Positions 54,844 to 63,642 of a stretch of 64,000 nt of DNA are shown in pieces. The stretch is from Terribacillus halophilus (GTDB taxonomy: Bacteria > Bacillota > Bacilli > Bacillales > Amphibacillaceae), in contig NZ_LT727828.1 of NCBI RefSeq assembly GCF_900162685.1, forward strand, positions 1,077,425 to 1,141,424, read 5' to 3'. The notes below the pieces were generated by a model. That model saw only the letters and a program-made list of their open reading frames with translations, was not told the origin of the DNA and searched no databases. Every line of letters begins with the position of its first letter. Within the stretch, counting starts at the first letter, position 1. Position numbers and translations under genes: made by a program.

Positions 54844-55434
54844 TCATTTAAACGAAGTATTATAAGACACTTTACTTTTTCCGAAAGCACGGGCGACCTT
54901 TGGAAAGAAAAAGGCTGCCAGCATGCTGAAGCAGAAGTCCTTGACGAGGAAGGGGAGCATGCTGATCCAAGCAGTTTTATAGCTAATATCCACCCCAAGC
55001 CAGAGCTGCATGGCGCCGTACATATATGTCACGCCGAACAGGTAATTAACGAGCAGTCCGACAAATGCTGCCGCAAATACGCGATTGTTGAAAGCAGTTT
55101 TCTCCATGATAAATCCTGCGGCAAATGCAATGGCGATAAAAGATAGCAGAAAACCGCCAGTCGGTCCTGCAAACACACCGAATCCTCCGGAAAGATCCGC
55201 AAAAATGGGCAATCCAGTAAGCCCGAGCAGCACATAACAGCTCATGCTGTAAGCTCCCCATTTATACCCTAATAAGAGGCCCGCCAGAATAGCGAAAAAA
55301 GGCTGCAGCGAGAGTGGTACCGTTTGCCCGCCAATTGGTACAGCCAGAAAAGGCAGCCATACTGATATATTCGCGCCGACTGTCATCAGTCCGACAAACA
55401 TAGCACTTGCGGTCAATTTTCCTGTTCGATTCAT
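54844..55434 (-). CDS. bioY: Biotin transporter BioY
   Basis: The 196-residue S-component of a biotin ECF transporter has six membrane helices, with LPFLAVPIGGQTVPLSLQPF and the family signature FAGPTGGFLLSF. ATG 55434 is nine bases after AAGGAG; TTG 55443 has no spacing. A BirA-type operator and a good promoter lie upstream, so biotin should repress it. Confidence 0.93.
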   Translation of the reverse strand: MNRTGKLTASAMFVGLMTVGANISVWLPFLAVPIGGQTVPLSLQPFFAILAGLLLGYKWGAYSMSCYVLLGLTGLPIFADLSGGFGVFAGPTGGFLLSFIAIAFAAGFIMEKTAFNNRVFAAAFVGLLVNYLFGVTYMYGAMQLWLGVDISYKTAWISMLPFLVKDFCFSMLAAFFFPKVARAFGKSKVSYNTSFK

Positions 55435-55455
55435 CCGTATCAACTCCTTGGCAAC

Positions 55456-55484
55456 ATAGTAAACAAGATGCTTTACATTGTCAA
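55456..55484 (-). promoter_or_regulatory. bioY promoter
   Basis: Minus-strand TTGACA (55484-55479) and TACTAT (55461-55456) with 17-base spacing, just inside the BirA operator. Confidence 0.8.
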
Positions 55485-55508
55485 CTTAAATTTTGTTAAG
55501 GTTTACAA
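55478..55508 (-). promoter_or_regulatory. BirA operator upstream of bioY
   Basis: On the minus strand TTGTAAACC is followed 13 bases later by AGTTGACAA. The halves are near-inverted repeats that match the BirA box (TTGTTAACC, spacer, GGTTTACAA). The right half covers the -35, fitting repression by biotin-bound BirA. Confidence 0.78.
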
Positions 55509-55516
55509 TGTAGGTA

Positions 55517-55550
55517 AAGAAAAAGGCGCAGAAGCCTTCTTCTACGCCTG
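55517..55550 (-). terminator. deoD terminator
   Basis: On the minus strand AGGCGTAGAAG pairs with CTTCTGCGCCT (one wobble), followed by T5. It overlaps the last codons of deoD. Confidence 0.82.
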
Positions 55551-56252
55551 AATTGCAGCATCTAATGCGATTTCCATCATGTCACTGAAAGTTGTTTGAC
55601 GTTCCTCTGACGTTGTTTCTTCGCCAGTCAGGATATGATCGCTTACAGTTAGAACAGACAATGCTTGGCAATCATATTTTGCAGCAAGTGTGTAAAGTGC
55701 TGTTGTTTCCATTTCTACAGCCAATACGTTGTAATCAGCAAGCTTTCCGTAAAATTCTAACGTATTGTCACGATAGAAGCGATCACTTGTAAACACATTA
55801 CCTACACGAAGATTAAGATCTTTTGCCTTACCAGCTTCATATGCTTTCAACAGGAGGTCGAAGTCAGCAGTAGGAGCGAAATCAACGGAACCGAATTCCT
55901 GTCTGTTCATTTGAGAATCAGAGCTGGAAGTGGAAGCGAGGATAACGTCACGCACGTTTACGTCTTTTTGAATGGCTCCGCAAGTACCGACACGAATCAA
56001 TTTCTTCACACCATAGCTTTGGATAAGTTCATTAACGTAGATGCTGATGGAAGGAACACCCATGCCAGTACCTTGTACAGAAATTCTTTCTCCTTTGTAT
56101 GTACCTGTGTAACCATACATGCCTCTTACGTCATTATAAAGTTCAGCATCTTCTAAAAATGTTTCTGCGATATATTTCGCACGCAGGGGGTCACCTGGAA
56201 GCAGAATTTTGTCTGCAATCTGACCAGCTTCCGCGTTTATATGTACACTCAT
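55542..56252 (-). CDS. deoD: Purine-nucleoside phosphorylase, DeoD type
   Basis: The 236-residue hexameric-type phosphorylase cleaves purine nucleosides to base and ribose-1-phosphate. Hallmarks are [14 protein letters not shown] (phosphate), [10 protein letters not shown], and the nucleoside-binding [12 protein letters not shown] followed by SVLTVSDHI with the catalytic Asp. ATG 56252 follows AGAGGAG; the frame up to 56291 has no site. Confidence 0.96.
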   Translation of the reverse strand: MSVHINAEAGQIADKILLPGDPLRAKYIAETFLEDAELYNDVRGMYGYTGTYKGERISVQGTGMGVPSISIYVNELIQSYGVKKLIRVGTCGAIQKDVNVRDVILASTSSSDSQMNRQEFGSVDFAPTADFDLLLKAYEAGKAKDLNLRVGNVFTSDRFYRDNTLEFYGKLADYNVLAVEMETTALYTLAAKYDCQALSVLTVSDHILTGEETTSEERQTTFSDMMEIALDAAIQA

Positions 56253-56445
56253 GACAGCACTCCTCTTTTCTAGATGTGTCAAAATTACCACAAAAGTTAG
56301 AGAAACTCAATGTTCTGGTAAAAAGCTGTTTTTAAACTTAAAAAAGTGTCTATTGCATTTAAAACCGCTTTCTTTTCACTTATAATAGTAATGTTACATC
56401 ATTCACATTATCATACATGTGCAATTTGCTTTGGAGGGAATCACA

Positions 56446-56706
56446 ATGCAAGAGAAAACATTTACGATTACGAGCGAGACTGGTATCCACGCGCGTCCTG
56501 CAACATTGCTCGTTAATAAAGCTAGCCAATTCAATTCCGAAATTGGGCTTACATACAAGCAGAAAAAAGTGAATCTTAAATCCATTATGGGTGTCATGTC
56601 ATTAGGCGTTCCGCAAGGCGGAGAGATTCTGATTACAATTGATGGACAAGATAAGGAAGACGCGATGGCAGGCATTCAAGAAGTGCTGGAAAACCATTTG
56701 AGTTGA
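56446..56706 (+). CDS. ptsH: HPr phosphocarrier protein
   Basis: The 86-residue protein carries the PTS phosphate on His15 ([11 protein letters not shown]) and has the regulatory serine Ser46 ([11 protein letters not shown]) used by HPr kinase for catabolite control. His15 makes it an HPr rather than Crh, which has Gln there. ATG 56446 follows TTGGAGGG. Unusually, ptsI does not follow; a terminator lies directly after the gene. A TATAAT lies at 56381. Confidence 0.93.
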   Translation: MQEKTFTITSETGIHARPATLLVNKASQFNSEIGLTYKQKKVNLKSIMGVMSLGVPQGGEILITIDGQDKEDAMAGIQEVLENHLS

Positions 56707-56710
56707 CGGA

Positions 56711-56738
56711 AAAGCTGGAGATATTCTCCGGCTTTTTT
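56711..56738 (+). terminator. ptsH terminator
   Basis: AAAGCTGGAG pairs with CTCCGGCTTT (one wobble), followed by T7. Confidence 0.87.
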
Positions 56739-56806
56739 TGTGCTCTCTTATCGAGCACACTGCTTTGCTTGCTGTTTAGATCGCCGTGGTCTGGGCTAGC
56801 AGCATA

Positions 56807-56840
56807 AGAAGGGCAGAAGCATATGCTTCCGCCCTTTCTT
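56807..56840. terminator. Terminator downstream of kapB
   Basis: AAGAAGGGCAGAAGCAT pairs with ATGCTTCCGCCCTTTCTT with one mismatch and one bulge; usable on either strand. Confidence 0.8.
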
Positions 56841-56842
56841 GT

Positions 56843-57223
56843 TTATCCAAAGTAGTCTTTCTCTAAAGCAGCCAAATTGGCAAGTGCCAGCTGCTGGTAA
56901 GGGGAAGCAGGTTCGTTATGTAACGTTTGCTGAAGCTGCTCGAGTGCTGTCCGCAGTGACTCGGTGTACGCAGGTACATCTTCTTCGTATCCGGATACAG
57001 CCGTCTTTGGTATATTTGCTTTTTCGTGGTGAGCGAGCGCTCGACGTTCGTGGAAGAAAACATCTTCAGTTTGTTTCGGGTTGTGCAAGTCTCCTTGCTG
57101 CGGATGCTTAAGTACAGCAAGGATTTCCACCAAGAAGAATTTTCCGCGCTCTTCTTTTACCTTCCCTACATAGCTGCCTGTTTTATATCGCGCTTTCACG
57201 ACACTGTCAATCGTAGTAGTCAT
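56843..57223 (-). CDS. kapB: Sporulation phosphorelay regulator KapB
   Basis: The 126-residue protein has an SH3-like N-terminal half (VVKARYKTGSYVGKVKEE, FFLVEILAVLKHP) and a helical C-terminal half, as in KapB. In B. subtilis KapB is needed for KinB signalling to Spo0F at sporulation onset. Here no signal peptide is seen. Its ATG overlaps the patB stop by four bases, so the two are co-translated. Confidence 0.9.
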   Translation of the reverse strand: MTTTIDSVVKARYKTGSYVGKVKEERGKFFLVEILAVLKHPQQGDLHNPKQTEDVFFHERRALAHHEKANIPKTAVSGYEEDVPAYTESLRTALEQLQQTLHNEPASPYQQLALANLAALEKDYFG

Positions 57224-58398
57224 TGTGACACCTCAAATCCTTTTAAACTGTTCATCAGACGCTGTAAGGCATCGCGCATCGTTTCTGGCGGGCAAGCGAT
57301 GTTCATACGCACGTATCCTGTCCCAGCATCTCCGAATTGTTCGCCGCCGTTAAAACCAAGTTTTGCTTTATTCGCAAAGAAATCCATTAGGTCTTTTTGG
57401 TTCAGCTTCATATTACGACAATCCAGCCAAACTAAATACGTTCCTTCCAACGGAATTGGCTTTATTAGCGGAGTGTCTGCCAAGGCCTCTTCTACCAGCT
57501 GCTTATTCACGGCCAAGATGTCGAGCAAACCTGTCAGCCATTCTTCGCCTTCCGTATAAGCAGCTTCCAACGCCGCTACAGCCATCGTATTCAGCATGTG
57601 AATGCCTTGCTTCGTAAATGTTTCCTGCAGCTGCTGGCGCTTTTCTTCTTCCTGTACAATTGCATAAGATACTTGCAGTCCAGCAATGTTGAATGTTTTC
57701 GATGGAGATAAGAACGTCAGTGTGCGTTTGCTCATGTCTTCCGATAAAGAAGCAATTGGGATATGCTGATGGCCGCTGTGAATCAAATCAGCATGAATCT
57801 CATCTGAAAGAAGTAAAACATCATATGTCTGACATAAGGCAGCCAGCTGCTCCAGCTCTTGCTTCGTCCAGACACGTCCAACTGGGTTATGAGGATTACA
57901 TAGAATCATCGCTTTTGCTCCATTTCGGAAGCATGTCTCTAAGTGCTCAAGATCCATTGTATATACACCGTTGTCTTCAAGCAGTGGATTCTCCACTAAT
58001 TTCCGATCGTGCTGTTTAACTACGCTATAAAAAGGAGTATAGACTGGTGTTTGAATGATAACTTGGTCACCTGGGTTGGTAAATGTCTGAATCGCCATAT
58101 GTAAGCTTGTTACGACACCAGGACTGTATAAGAGCCAGCTCGGTTTGATTCTCCAGCCGTGGCGCTTTTCTACCCATCTGCTGACGACTTTCGCAATGCT
58201 GGCGTCTGTCATCGTGTATCCATAGATACCATGCTCTGCCTTATCTTTCAGTGCATGAATCACTGCGCGCGGAGATTGGAAATCCATATCTGCAACCCAC
58301 ATCGGCAGGACGTCTTCTCCGCCATATAATGCCTGTAAGTTATCCCATTTTACGGAACGAGTTTTCCTCCGGTCATGTACGGTTTCAAAATTATGCAT
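57220..58398 (-). CDS. patB: Cystathionine beta-lyase (MalY/PatB family)
   Basis: The 392-residue PLP enzyme of aminotransferase fold type I has LPMWVADMDFQSP, NPHNPVGRVW, SDEIHADLI and the Schiff-base lysine in LSPSKTFNIAG. It cleaves C-S bonds of cystathionine or similar amino acids to give pyruvate, ammonia and a thiol. ATG 58398 follows AAAGGAG. First gene of patB-kapB. Confidence 0.93.
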   Translation of the reverse strand: MHNFETVHDRRKTRSVKWDNLQALYGGEDVLPMWVADMDFQSPRAVIHALKDKAEHGIYGYTMTDASIAKVVSRWVEKRHGWRIKPSWLLYSPGVVTSLHMAIQTFTNPGDQVIIQTPVYTPFYSVVKQHDRKLVENPLLEDNGVYTMDLEHLETCFRNGAKAMILCNPHNPVGRVWTKQELEQLAALCQTYDVLLLSDEIHADLIHSGHQHIPIASLSEDMSKRTLTFLSPSKTFNIAGLQVSYAIVQEEEKRQQLQETFTKQGIHMLNTMAVAALEAAYTEGEEWLTGLLDILAVNKQLVEEALADTPLIKPIPLEGTYLVWLDCRNMKLNQKDLMDFFANKAKLGFNGGEQFGDAGTGYVRMNIACPPETMRDALQRLMNSLKGFEVSQ

Positions 58399-58467
58399 AT
58401 CCCGCACTCCTTTCTTCACTTCTATCCCCATTATAGGCTAGGTCGTTTCGAAAAGCGAAATGAATGA

Positions 58468-59280
58468 TTACATCATATAAGCGGTTAGCGTATCTGGAAT
58501 TTCTTCCGGTAATAGGTGTCCTGCGTCTGGAAAAACATGCAGTGTCGCTTTCGGCATTTCAGCTAGCAGTCTGTAGCCAATCGATGGCGGCAGTAAGGGA
58601 TCTTGACTGCCCCAGAATATTGTCGCGGGAGTTTGTATTTGCTGGATGCAGTCATTTGGCAAATCGCCGCCCCGGTGTTGGATAAAGGTAGCCAAGGAAG
58701 AAAATAAACGTTGATCCATAAATGGAATGCTGTATGCGACCACCATGCGGAGCGAAATACTGTTTGGGCTGGCAACAAGATGCTGCAAAAAGCGGACGAC
58801 ACTGCCAGCCTCAAAAATTAATTTTATAAAACTGGGAAAGAAATGACTCGAAGCAACGAGGCTGCTAAAGGAATCTGTTGGCAGCATATAGCTGGAAGGC
58901 GCAAACAAATATAACTGATTAACTATCTTTGGATAGTGATAGGAAAACCGCATTGCAATCTGACCTCCCATGGAGTGACCTGCGATATCCAGTCGACCGA
59001 TATCCAAATGTGTTAAAAGAGCAGAAAGCAGGCTGGTATAGTCGTCATACGAAAAAGCCGTTTCTGCATGTTTGCCGCTTTGACCAAAAGGAGGGAAATC
59101 TAAGGTGAGGACACGGTAATTGCGCCGCAGCTCTGGAATCAGATGATGAAAACAATATTGGGAAGCAAGAAAACCATGAAGAAGAAGGATCGTTTTGGAG
59201 GTTCCTGTATTGTACGAAGGATATGTCTTATAATCGACCGCAACCCCGTTAAAATAAAAAATACCTGTTGAACAAGACAT
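58468..59280 (-). CDS. yugF: Alpha/beta hydrolase YugF
   Basis: The 270-residue hydrolase has the oxyanion region LLLHGFLASQYCF, nucleophile elbow AGHSMGGQIA, Asp in WGSQDPLLPP and His in DAGHLLPEE, a complete triad. No signal peptide. Substrate unknown. AAAGGGG precedes ATG 59280. An orphan minus-strand terminator lies 60-90 bases upstream of the start. Confidence 0.9.
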   Translation of the reverse strand: MSCSTGIFYFNGVAVDYKTYPSYNTGTSKTILLLHGFLASQYCFHHLIPELRRNYRVLTLDFPPFGQSGKHAETAFSYDDYTSLLSALLTHLDIGRLDIAGHSMGGQIAMRFSYHYPKIVNQLYLFAPSSYMLPTDSFSSLVASSHFFPSFIKLIFEAGSVVRFLQHLVASPNSISLRMVVAYSIPFMDQRLFSSLATFIQHRGGDLPNDCIQQIQTPATIFWGSQDPLLPPSIGYRLLAEMPKATLHVFPDAGHLLPEEIPDTLTAYMM

Positions 59281-59340
59281 TCGCGCTGCCCCTTTACCTG
59301 CAATTAGGTATAGTCTCGCTCGTTTTAGTCTTTATATGCA

Positions 59341-59371
59341 AAAAAAAGCAAAGCGATGCGCATCGCTTTGC
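59341..59371 (-). terminator. Orphan minus-strand terminator upstream of yugF
   Basis: GCAAAGCGATGC is followed directly by its complement GCATCGCTTTGC, then T7 when read on the minus strand. No minus-strand gene ends here. It may block antisense transcription or act in the yugF leader. Confidence 0.7.
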
Positions 59372-59461
59372 CTACAGGGGGAATACGAGAAAGTCTTACA
59401 GTACTATGTATTGCCAGAATGACTCAAACATAAACCTTATTTGTGAAATTCTTGATAAATT

Positions 59462-59490
59462 TTGCCGAATTCGGCTGACTATGATAAAAT
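59462..59490 (+). promoter_or_regulatory. Putative yugI promoter
   Basis: TTGCCG and TAAAAT with 17-base spacing; TG lies before the -10. The start codon follows 44 bases later. Confidence 0.55.
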
Positions 59491-59533
59491 TGTTTATTGC
59501 GACTAAAGTAGAAAATATCAGGAGTTGTTTAGT

Positions 59534-59905
59534 ATGGCAGAGAAGTTCGAACAAGGACAAGTATTGACAGGAAAAGTAACAGGTATTCAGCCTTATGGTG
59601 CGTTTGTTGCATTGGATGAGCAAGTACAAGGTTTGGTTCACATTTCAGAAGTAACACATGGTTTCGTAAAAGATATCAGCGAGCACCTTTCTGTAGGTGA
59701 CGAAGTTAAGGTTAAAATTTTAGATATCAATGAAGATAGCGGTAAGTATTCTCTATCTATCCGTGCTACAGAAGAAGCACCAGCTAAGCCGCAAAACAAT
59801 CAAAAACAAGCTGTAGCTGCTTCCCAAGAAGCACCAGCTGGTTTCAACACATTGAAAGACAAGTTGCAGGATTGGATTAAACAAACAGAAGACAAACGCA
59901 AATAA
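59534..59905 (+). CDS. yugI: S1-domain RNA-binding protein (general stress protein 13, YugI)
   Basis: The 123-residue protein has a single S1 domain (GQVLTGKVTGIQPYGAFVAL, then VHISEVTHGFVKDI and VKVKILDINEDSGKYSLSI), then a flexible Ala/Gln tail and a short amphipathic C-terminal helix. It binds RNA and associates with the ribosome in relatives. ATG 59534 is nine bases after AGGAG. Confidence 0.93.
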   Translation: MAEKFEQGQVLTGKVTGIQPYGAFVALDEQVQGLVHISEVTHGFVKDISEHLSVGDEVKVKILDINEDSGKYSLSIRATEEAPAKPQNNQKQAVAASQEAPAGFNTLKDKLQDWIKQTEDKRK

Positions 59906-59913
59906 GACAGAAC

Positions 59914-59946
59914 AGACCCCCTGCACGTGGCAGGGGGTCTTTTTTG
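59914..59946 (+). terminator. yugI terminator
   Basis: AGACCCCCTGC pairs perfectly with GCAGGGGGTCT around a five-base loop, followed by T6. Confidence 0.93.
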
Positions 59947-59955
59947 ATTTATCGT

Positions 59956-60189
59956 TTATGCCTTGTTTGTTGATGCTTGCTCGACTTCTTTACGCTCTAA
60001 AAACAAAGCGGAGATCGATACGAGACCAGCCAAGCCGACTAGGCTGTAAATAATCCGCGGGAAAGCAGCAGCTTGGCTGCCATTACCGAAGATACCTGCT
60101 ACCAAGTCGTAGTTGAATAAACCGACTAGTCCCCAGTTAATTGCACCGATGATGACAAGAACGAGAGCAATACGTGTAACTAAATTCAA
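59956..60189 (-). CDS. yuzA: DUF378 membrane protein YuzA
   Basis: The 77-residue protein has two membrane helices; IGAINWGLVGLFNYDLVAG is the family signature. Function unknown. TTG 60189 is chosen because GGAGG lies eight to nine bases before it; ATG 60195 would leave only one or two. Position between yugI and pgi is as in B. subtilis. Confidence 0.85.
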   Translation of the reverse strand: MNLVTRIALVLVIIGAINWGLVGLFNYDLVAGIFGNGSQAAAFPRIIYSLVGLAGLVSISALFLERKEVEQASTNKA

Positions 60190-60333
60190 CTGCATAACCT
60201 CCATTTCGTGAAGCGGATGATAAATCTTTATTAGCATGCTTTGTTTAACGGATTTTATTCCTGTAACAATTCTTGCTAAACATTGGGAGATTCGGTAAAG
60301 TGAAATAAGAAAGCAGTTTCAAGGAGGATGATT

Positions 60334-61680
60334 ATGACACACATCGGATTTGATTATAAAAAAGCAATGCCATATATTGGCGAACAGGAAGTAAACTATT
60401 TGGCGCCACTCGTACAAGCTGCGCATGATCAACTACATAATAAAACAGGTGCAGGCAATGATTATTTAGGCTGGCTGAACCTGCCGACAGATTATGACAA
60501 AGAAGAATTTGCACGAATCAAACAAGCAGCAGAGAAGATTAAATCGGATTCCGATGTTTTGCTGGTTGTTGGTATTGGGGGATCTTACCTTGGTGCTCGA
60601 GCGGCGATTGAAGCTTTGACACATAGCTTTTTCAACGTGCTCTCAAAAGAAGATCGTCAAGCACCGCAAGTATTCTTTGTCGGCAATAGCATCAGTGCGC
60701 CGTATTTAAACCAGCTTATGGACGCAATTAAGGATAAAGACGTCAGTGTGAATGTTATCTCTAAAAGCGGTACAACAACGGAACCGGCAATTGCTTTCCG
60801 TATCTTTAAAAAATATCTTGAAGAAAAGTACGGCGTGGAAGAAGCACGCAAGCGGATTTATGCAACGACAGATAAAGAAAAAGGCGCATTAAAGACGCTG
60901 GCATCAAAAGAAGGCTATGCGTCATTCGTCATTCCTGATGATGTAGGCGGACGGTTCTCTGTTCTTACAGCAGTCGGTCTTTTGCCAATTGCTGCAGCTG
61001 GTGTCGACATCGATAGCATCATGTCTGGTGCAAAACAAGCACAAGAAGAGCTTTCGAATGCGAATTTGCAGGAAAATCCGGCATATCAATACGCAGCTGT
61101 TCGTAATGTACTTTACAACAAAGGGAAAACAATTGAACTGCTCGTCAACTATGAGCCAGCATTGCAATATTTCAGTGAGTGGTGGAAGCAATTGTTCGGC
61201 GAAAGTGAAGGCAAAGATCTGAAAGGGTTATTCCCAGCTTCTGCTAACTTCTCAACCGATCTGCATTCTCTTGGTCAATACGTACAAGAAGGTCGCCGTG
61301 ATTTGTTCGAAACAGTTGTGCAAGTAAAACAGCCTGTTTCTGATGTGACAATCGAAGCAGAAGAGGAAGACCTGGATGGATTGAATTATCTTGCAGGACA
61401 AACTGTTGACCAAGTGAATCGCAAAGCATTCCAAGGAACATTGCTGGCGCATACAGATGGTGATGTGCCGAACTTGGTTGTTGAAGTTCCTGCATTGGAT
61501 CCGTTCAGCTTCGGGTATCTTGTGTATTTCTTCGAAAAAGCATGTGCCATCAGCGGATACTTGCTTGGCGTTAATCCGTTTGATCAGCCAGGAGTAGAAG
61601 CGTATAAGAAGAACATGTTTGCGCTTCTTGGCAAGCCTGGGTTCGAGGAAGAAAAAGCAGCGTTAGAAAAAAGACTATAA
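60334..61680 (+). CDS. pgi: Glucose-6-phosphate isomerase
   Basis: The 448-residue enzyme of the Gram-positive length class interconverts glucose-6-phosphate and fructose-6-phosphate. It has [17 protein letters not shown], the phosphate-binding [31 protein letters not shown] and a late active-site region [14 protein letters not shown] 60334 follows AAGGAGG by six bases. Confidence 0.97.
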   Translation: MTHIGFDYKKAMPYIGEQEVNYLAPLVQAAHDQLHNKTGAGNDYLGWLNLPTDYDKEEFARIKQAAEKIKSDSDVLLVVGIGGSYLGARAAIEALTHSFFNVLSKEDRQAPQVFFVGNSISAPYLNQLMDAIKDKDVSVNVISKSGTTTEPAIAFRIFKKYLEEKYGVEEARKRIYATTDKEKGALKTLASKEGYASFVIPDDVGGRFSVLTAVGLLPIAAAGVDIDSIMSGAKQAQEELSNANLQENPAYQYAAVRNVLYNKGKTIELLVNYEPALQYFSEWWKQLFGESEGKDLKGLFPASANFSTDLHSLGQYVQEGRRDLFETVVQVKQPVSDVTIEAEEEDLDGLNYLAGQTVDQVNRKAFQGTLLAHTDGDVPNLVVEVPALDPFSFGYLVYFFEKACAISGYLLGVNPFDQPGVEAYKKNMFALLGKPGFEEEKAALEKRL

Positions 61681-61686
61681 AATGAT

Positions 61687-61726
61687 AAAATCCCTTCTCG
61701 CTTTGCAGCGGAAGGGATTTTTTATT
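61687..61726. terminator. Bidirectional terminator between pgi and yugO
   Basis: AAAATCCCTTC pairs perfectly with GAAGGGATTTT, with an inner CGCT/AGCG stem, and T-rich flanks. Confidence 0.9.
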
Positions 61727-62723
61727 TGATGTGCTGCAGAGTGATGACGCTGTCTTCTGCTTGCATTGGTTCTTGAAAATCAGGACTCATATCAATTCTA
61801 TCTCCCCGCATAAAGCCAATTGCAGTTTTGTCTTTACGAGCGAAATAGCGTGTAACTTCGAAAAAACTAGCGTCCACTAATTCCTGAGGCAACGGACTCA
61901 TTCTGATTTCCTGCTCCTGTAAAAAGTGTAGTAACAGTTCTAAATGACTTCTCTTTTCTTTGTGAAATAACTCATGATAAAAAAGTGTACTTACAAAATC
62001 ATTAGACCGGATGACAGTATCAGCGCCAGCTCGCCGCACGTTCTCTTTTTGACTCTTTGTTAATACTTCTGCAATAATCGTAAGCTCTGTGTTATTGCCT
62101 CGCATCGCAATGGTGGTCATAATCGTCATATAATCACTCTGCTTTTCATTATTCCCTGTGTTCGCTGTTATAATGGCTGCTTTTGCATGCTGGATATTCG
62201 CCTTCTCTAACGTTTTGTCTTCTGATGCATCTCCGCGGATGAAATGTAGGGCGTGCTTTTTGTAAGGAAGGCTAGTCAATGTTCGATCAATTAGCACGAC
62301 CGGCAGTTCTGGATGTTTATCTGTAAGTCGTTTTAGCATGGTTCTGGCTCGTTCGTTCCAGCCGACGATAATAATGTGGTTGGTACCTTTAAATGCCGTC
62401 AAGCCTTTTGATAGGTTCTGTGAGTATTCTACCGTCGACGCAGCAATCGTTGATAAATAAATACTAACAAGGCCGGCACCAGAAAGAATGAGAATAACTG
62501 CGAGAATTTTTCCATTCAGCGTTTCCGGAATCAAATCGCCATAACCAACTGTAGAAGCAGTGACAAAAGCCCACCATATACCATCAAAATAAGTCGGAAA
62601 CTGTTCAGGTTCAATATGACGCATACAAACGCCAAACACTACCATGACAATTAGCACAGTAGATATGAGTCGAATAAATATAGGGAGCCGGAAATAAAAG
62701 CGCCGCAAAAATTGGAAGACCAT
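61722..62723 (-). CDS. yugO: Potassium channel with RCK domain (YugO-like)
   Basis: The 333-residue protein has two membrane helices (about 15-35 and 75-95) around a pore loop with the potassium filter TVGYGD at 58-63. A cytoplasmic RCK/TrkA-N domain follows (IIVGWNERARTMLKRL, then VVLIDR and FIRGDASEDKTL), then a TrkA-C-like end. YugO of B. subtilis carries electrical signals in biofilms. Strong AGGAGGGG before ATG 62723. Confidence 0.94.
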   Translation of the reverse strand: MVFQFLRRFYFRLPIFIRLISTVLIVMVVFGVCMRHIEPEQFPTYFDGIWWAFVTASTVGYGDLIPETLNGKILAVILILSGAGLVSIYLSTIAASTVEYSQNLSKGLTAFKGTNHIIIVGWNERARTMLKRLTDKHPELPVVLIDRTLTSLPYKKHALHFIRGDASEDKTLEKANIQHAKAAIITANTGNNEKQSDYMTIMTTIAMRGNNTELTIIAEVLTKSQKENVRRAGADTVIRSNDFVSTLFYHELFHKEKRSHLELLLHFLQEQEIRMSPLPQELVDASFFEVTRYFARKDKTAIGFMRGDRIDMSPDFQEPMQAEDSVITLQHIK

Positions 62724-62797
62724 GCTACCCCTCCTTGATGTTTGTTAGTATATGTATAATAAATAGCTTTAAACAAAAGGGGCAGGAGAGGAAGCGT

Positions 62798-63595
62798 GTG
62801 AACAATTTTAGCTGGTTGGAGGCATATTTGGATGAACCAATCAAACAAATAGAAACAAATGATACAGGCTGGGATCATAAGATTTATGTGATTAACCAGC
62901 AATGGATACTGCGGGTGCCTAGAGACAAGCGAGACATTCCAAGAGAAGAGGGTAAGCTGCTGAAAGAGTTGAAGGTGAGAACTGCGGTCGCACTCCCGTC
63001 ATCGCGTGTCTGCATGACAGCGGATGGTCAGGAAGTGATGCTCTATCGGTACATCCCAGGTTTTCCTATCCAGGCAAGCATGTCAAAGACTGATTTAAAA
63101 CAGGCTGCTCACCAGCTGGGCAGCTTTCTCACCGAGTTGCATCGTGTATCTGTCACGTATTATAGACTGCCAAGAAGAGATAAAACGTACTATGAACGTT
63201 TCTTAAGACAGATTAGAAACTTCTATCCTCAGCTGCCGGCTAGAGTGGCTGCATATACGGAGCACTTGTTTAGCAACTATCAGCCAGTTTGCAGCACGGT
63301 TGTTCATGGTGACTTGCGGCCAGCCCATCTATTAGCTGAGGAACCTTTCCGGAAGCTTGGTGTATTGGATTTCAGTGACATGCATATTGGTGATCCGGCA
63401 ATTGATTTTGCTGGAATAGCACAGGTGAGTACAGAATTTATGGAGTTAGTGTTATCGAGCTACAAAAGCGAAGAAAAGAATATGATTCGGCAAAGGGTTG
63501 CTATGCTTTCCAAGCTAAGTTTGTATTATCAGCTGCTAGAAAAAGGTCCGAATAGTTATGTACTGGCCGAACTGGAGAGACAAATAACAACTTAA
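62798..63595 (+). CDS. Phosphotransferase of the APH family, macrolide-kinase-like
   Basis: The 265-residue kinase-like protein has an N-terminal lobe (DTGWDHKIYVINQQWILRVPR) and a catalytic loop VVHGDLRPAHLLAEE with His170 and Asp172. The usual Asn is His177, a form also seen in macrolide 2'-phosphotransferases. The metal motif is VLDFSDMHIGDPAIDFAG. It may phosphorylate an antibiotic or a normal metabolite; resistance is not shown. GTG 62798 is seven bases after GGAGAGG. Confidence 0.85.
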   Translation: MNNFSWLEAYLDEPIKQIETNDTGWDHKIYVINQQWILRVPRDKRDIPREEGKLLKELKVRTAVALPSSRVCMTADGQEVMLYRYIPGFPIQASMSKTDLKQAAHQLGSFLTELHRVSVTYYRLPRRDKTYYERFLRQIRNFYPQLPARVAAYTEHLFSNYQPVCSTVVHGDLRPAHLLAEEPFRKLGVLDFSDMHIGDPAIDFAGIAQVSTEFMELVLSSYKSEEKNMIRQRVAMLSKLSLYYQLLEKGPNSYVLAELERQITT

Positions 63596-63614
63596 AATAA
63601 AAGTGTGTAAACAA

Positions 63615-63642
63615 AAAAACATCCATAACGGATGTTTTTATG
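63615..63642. terminator. Bidirectional terminator at the end of the phosphotransferase gene
   Basis: AAAAACATCC pairs perfectly with GGATGTTTTT around ATAAC. Confidence 0.9.
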
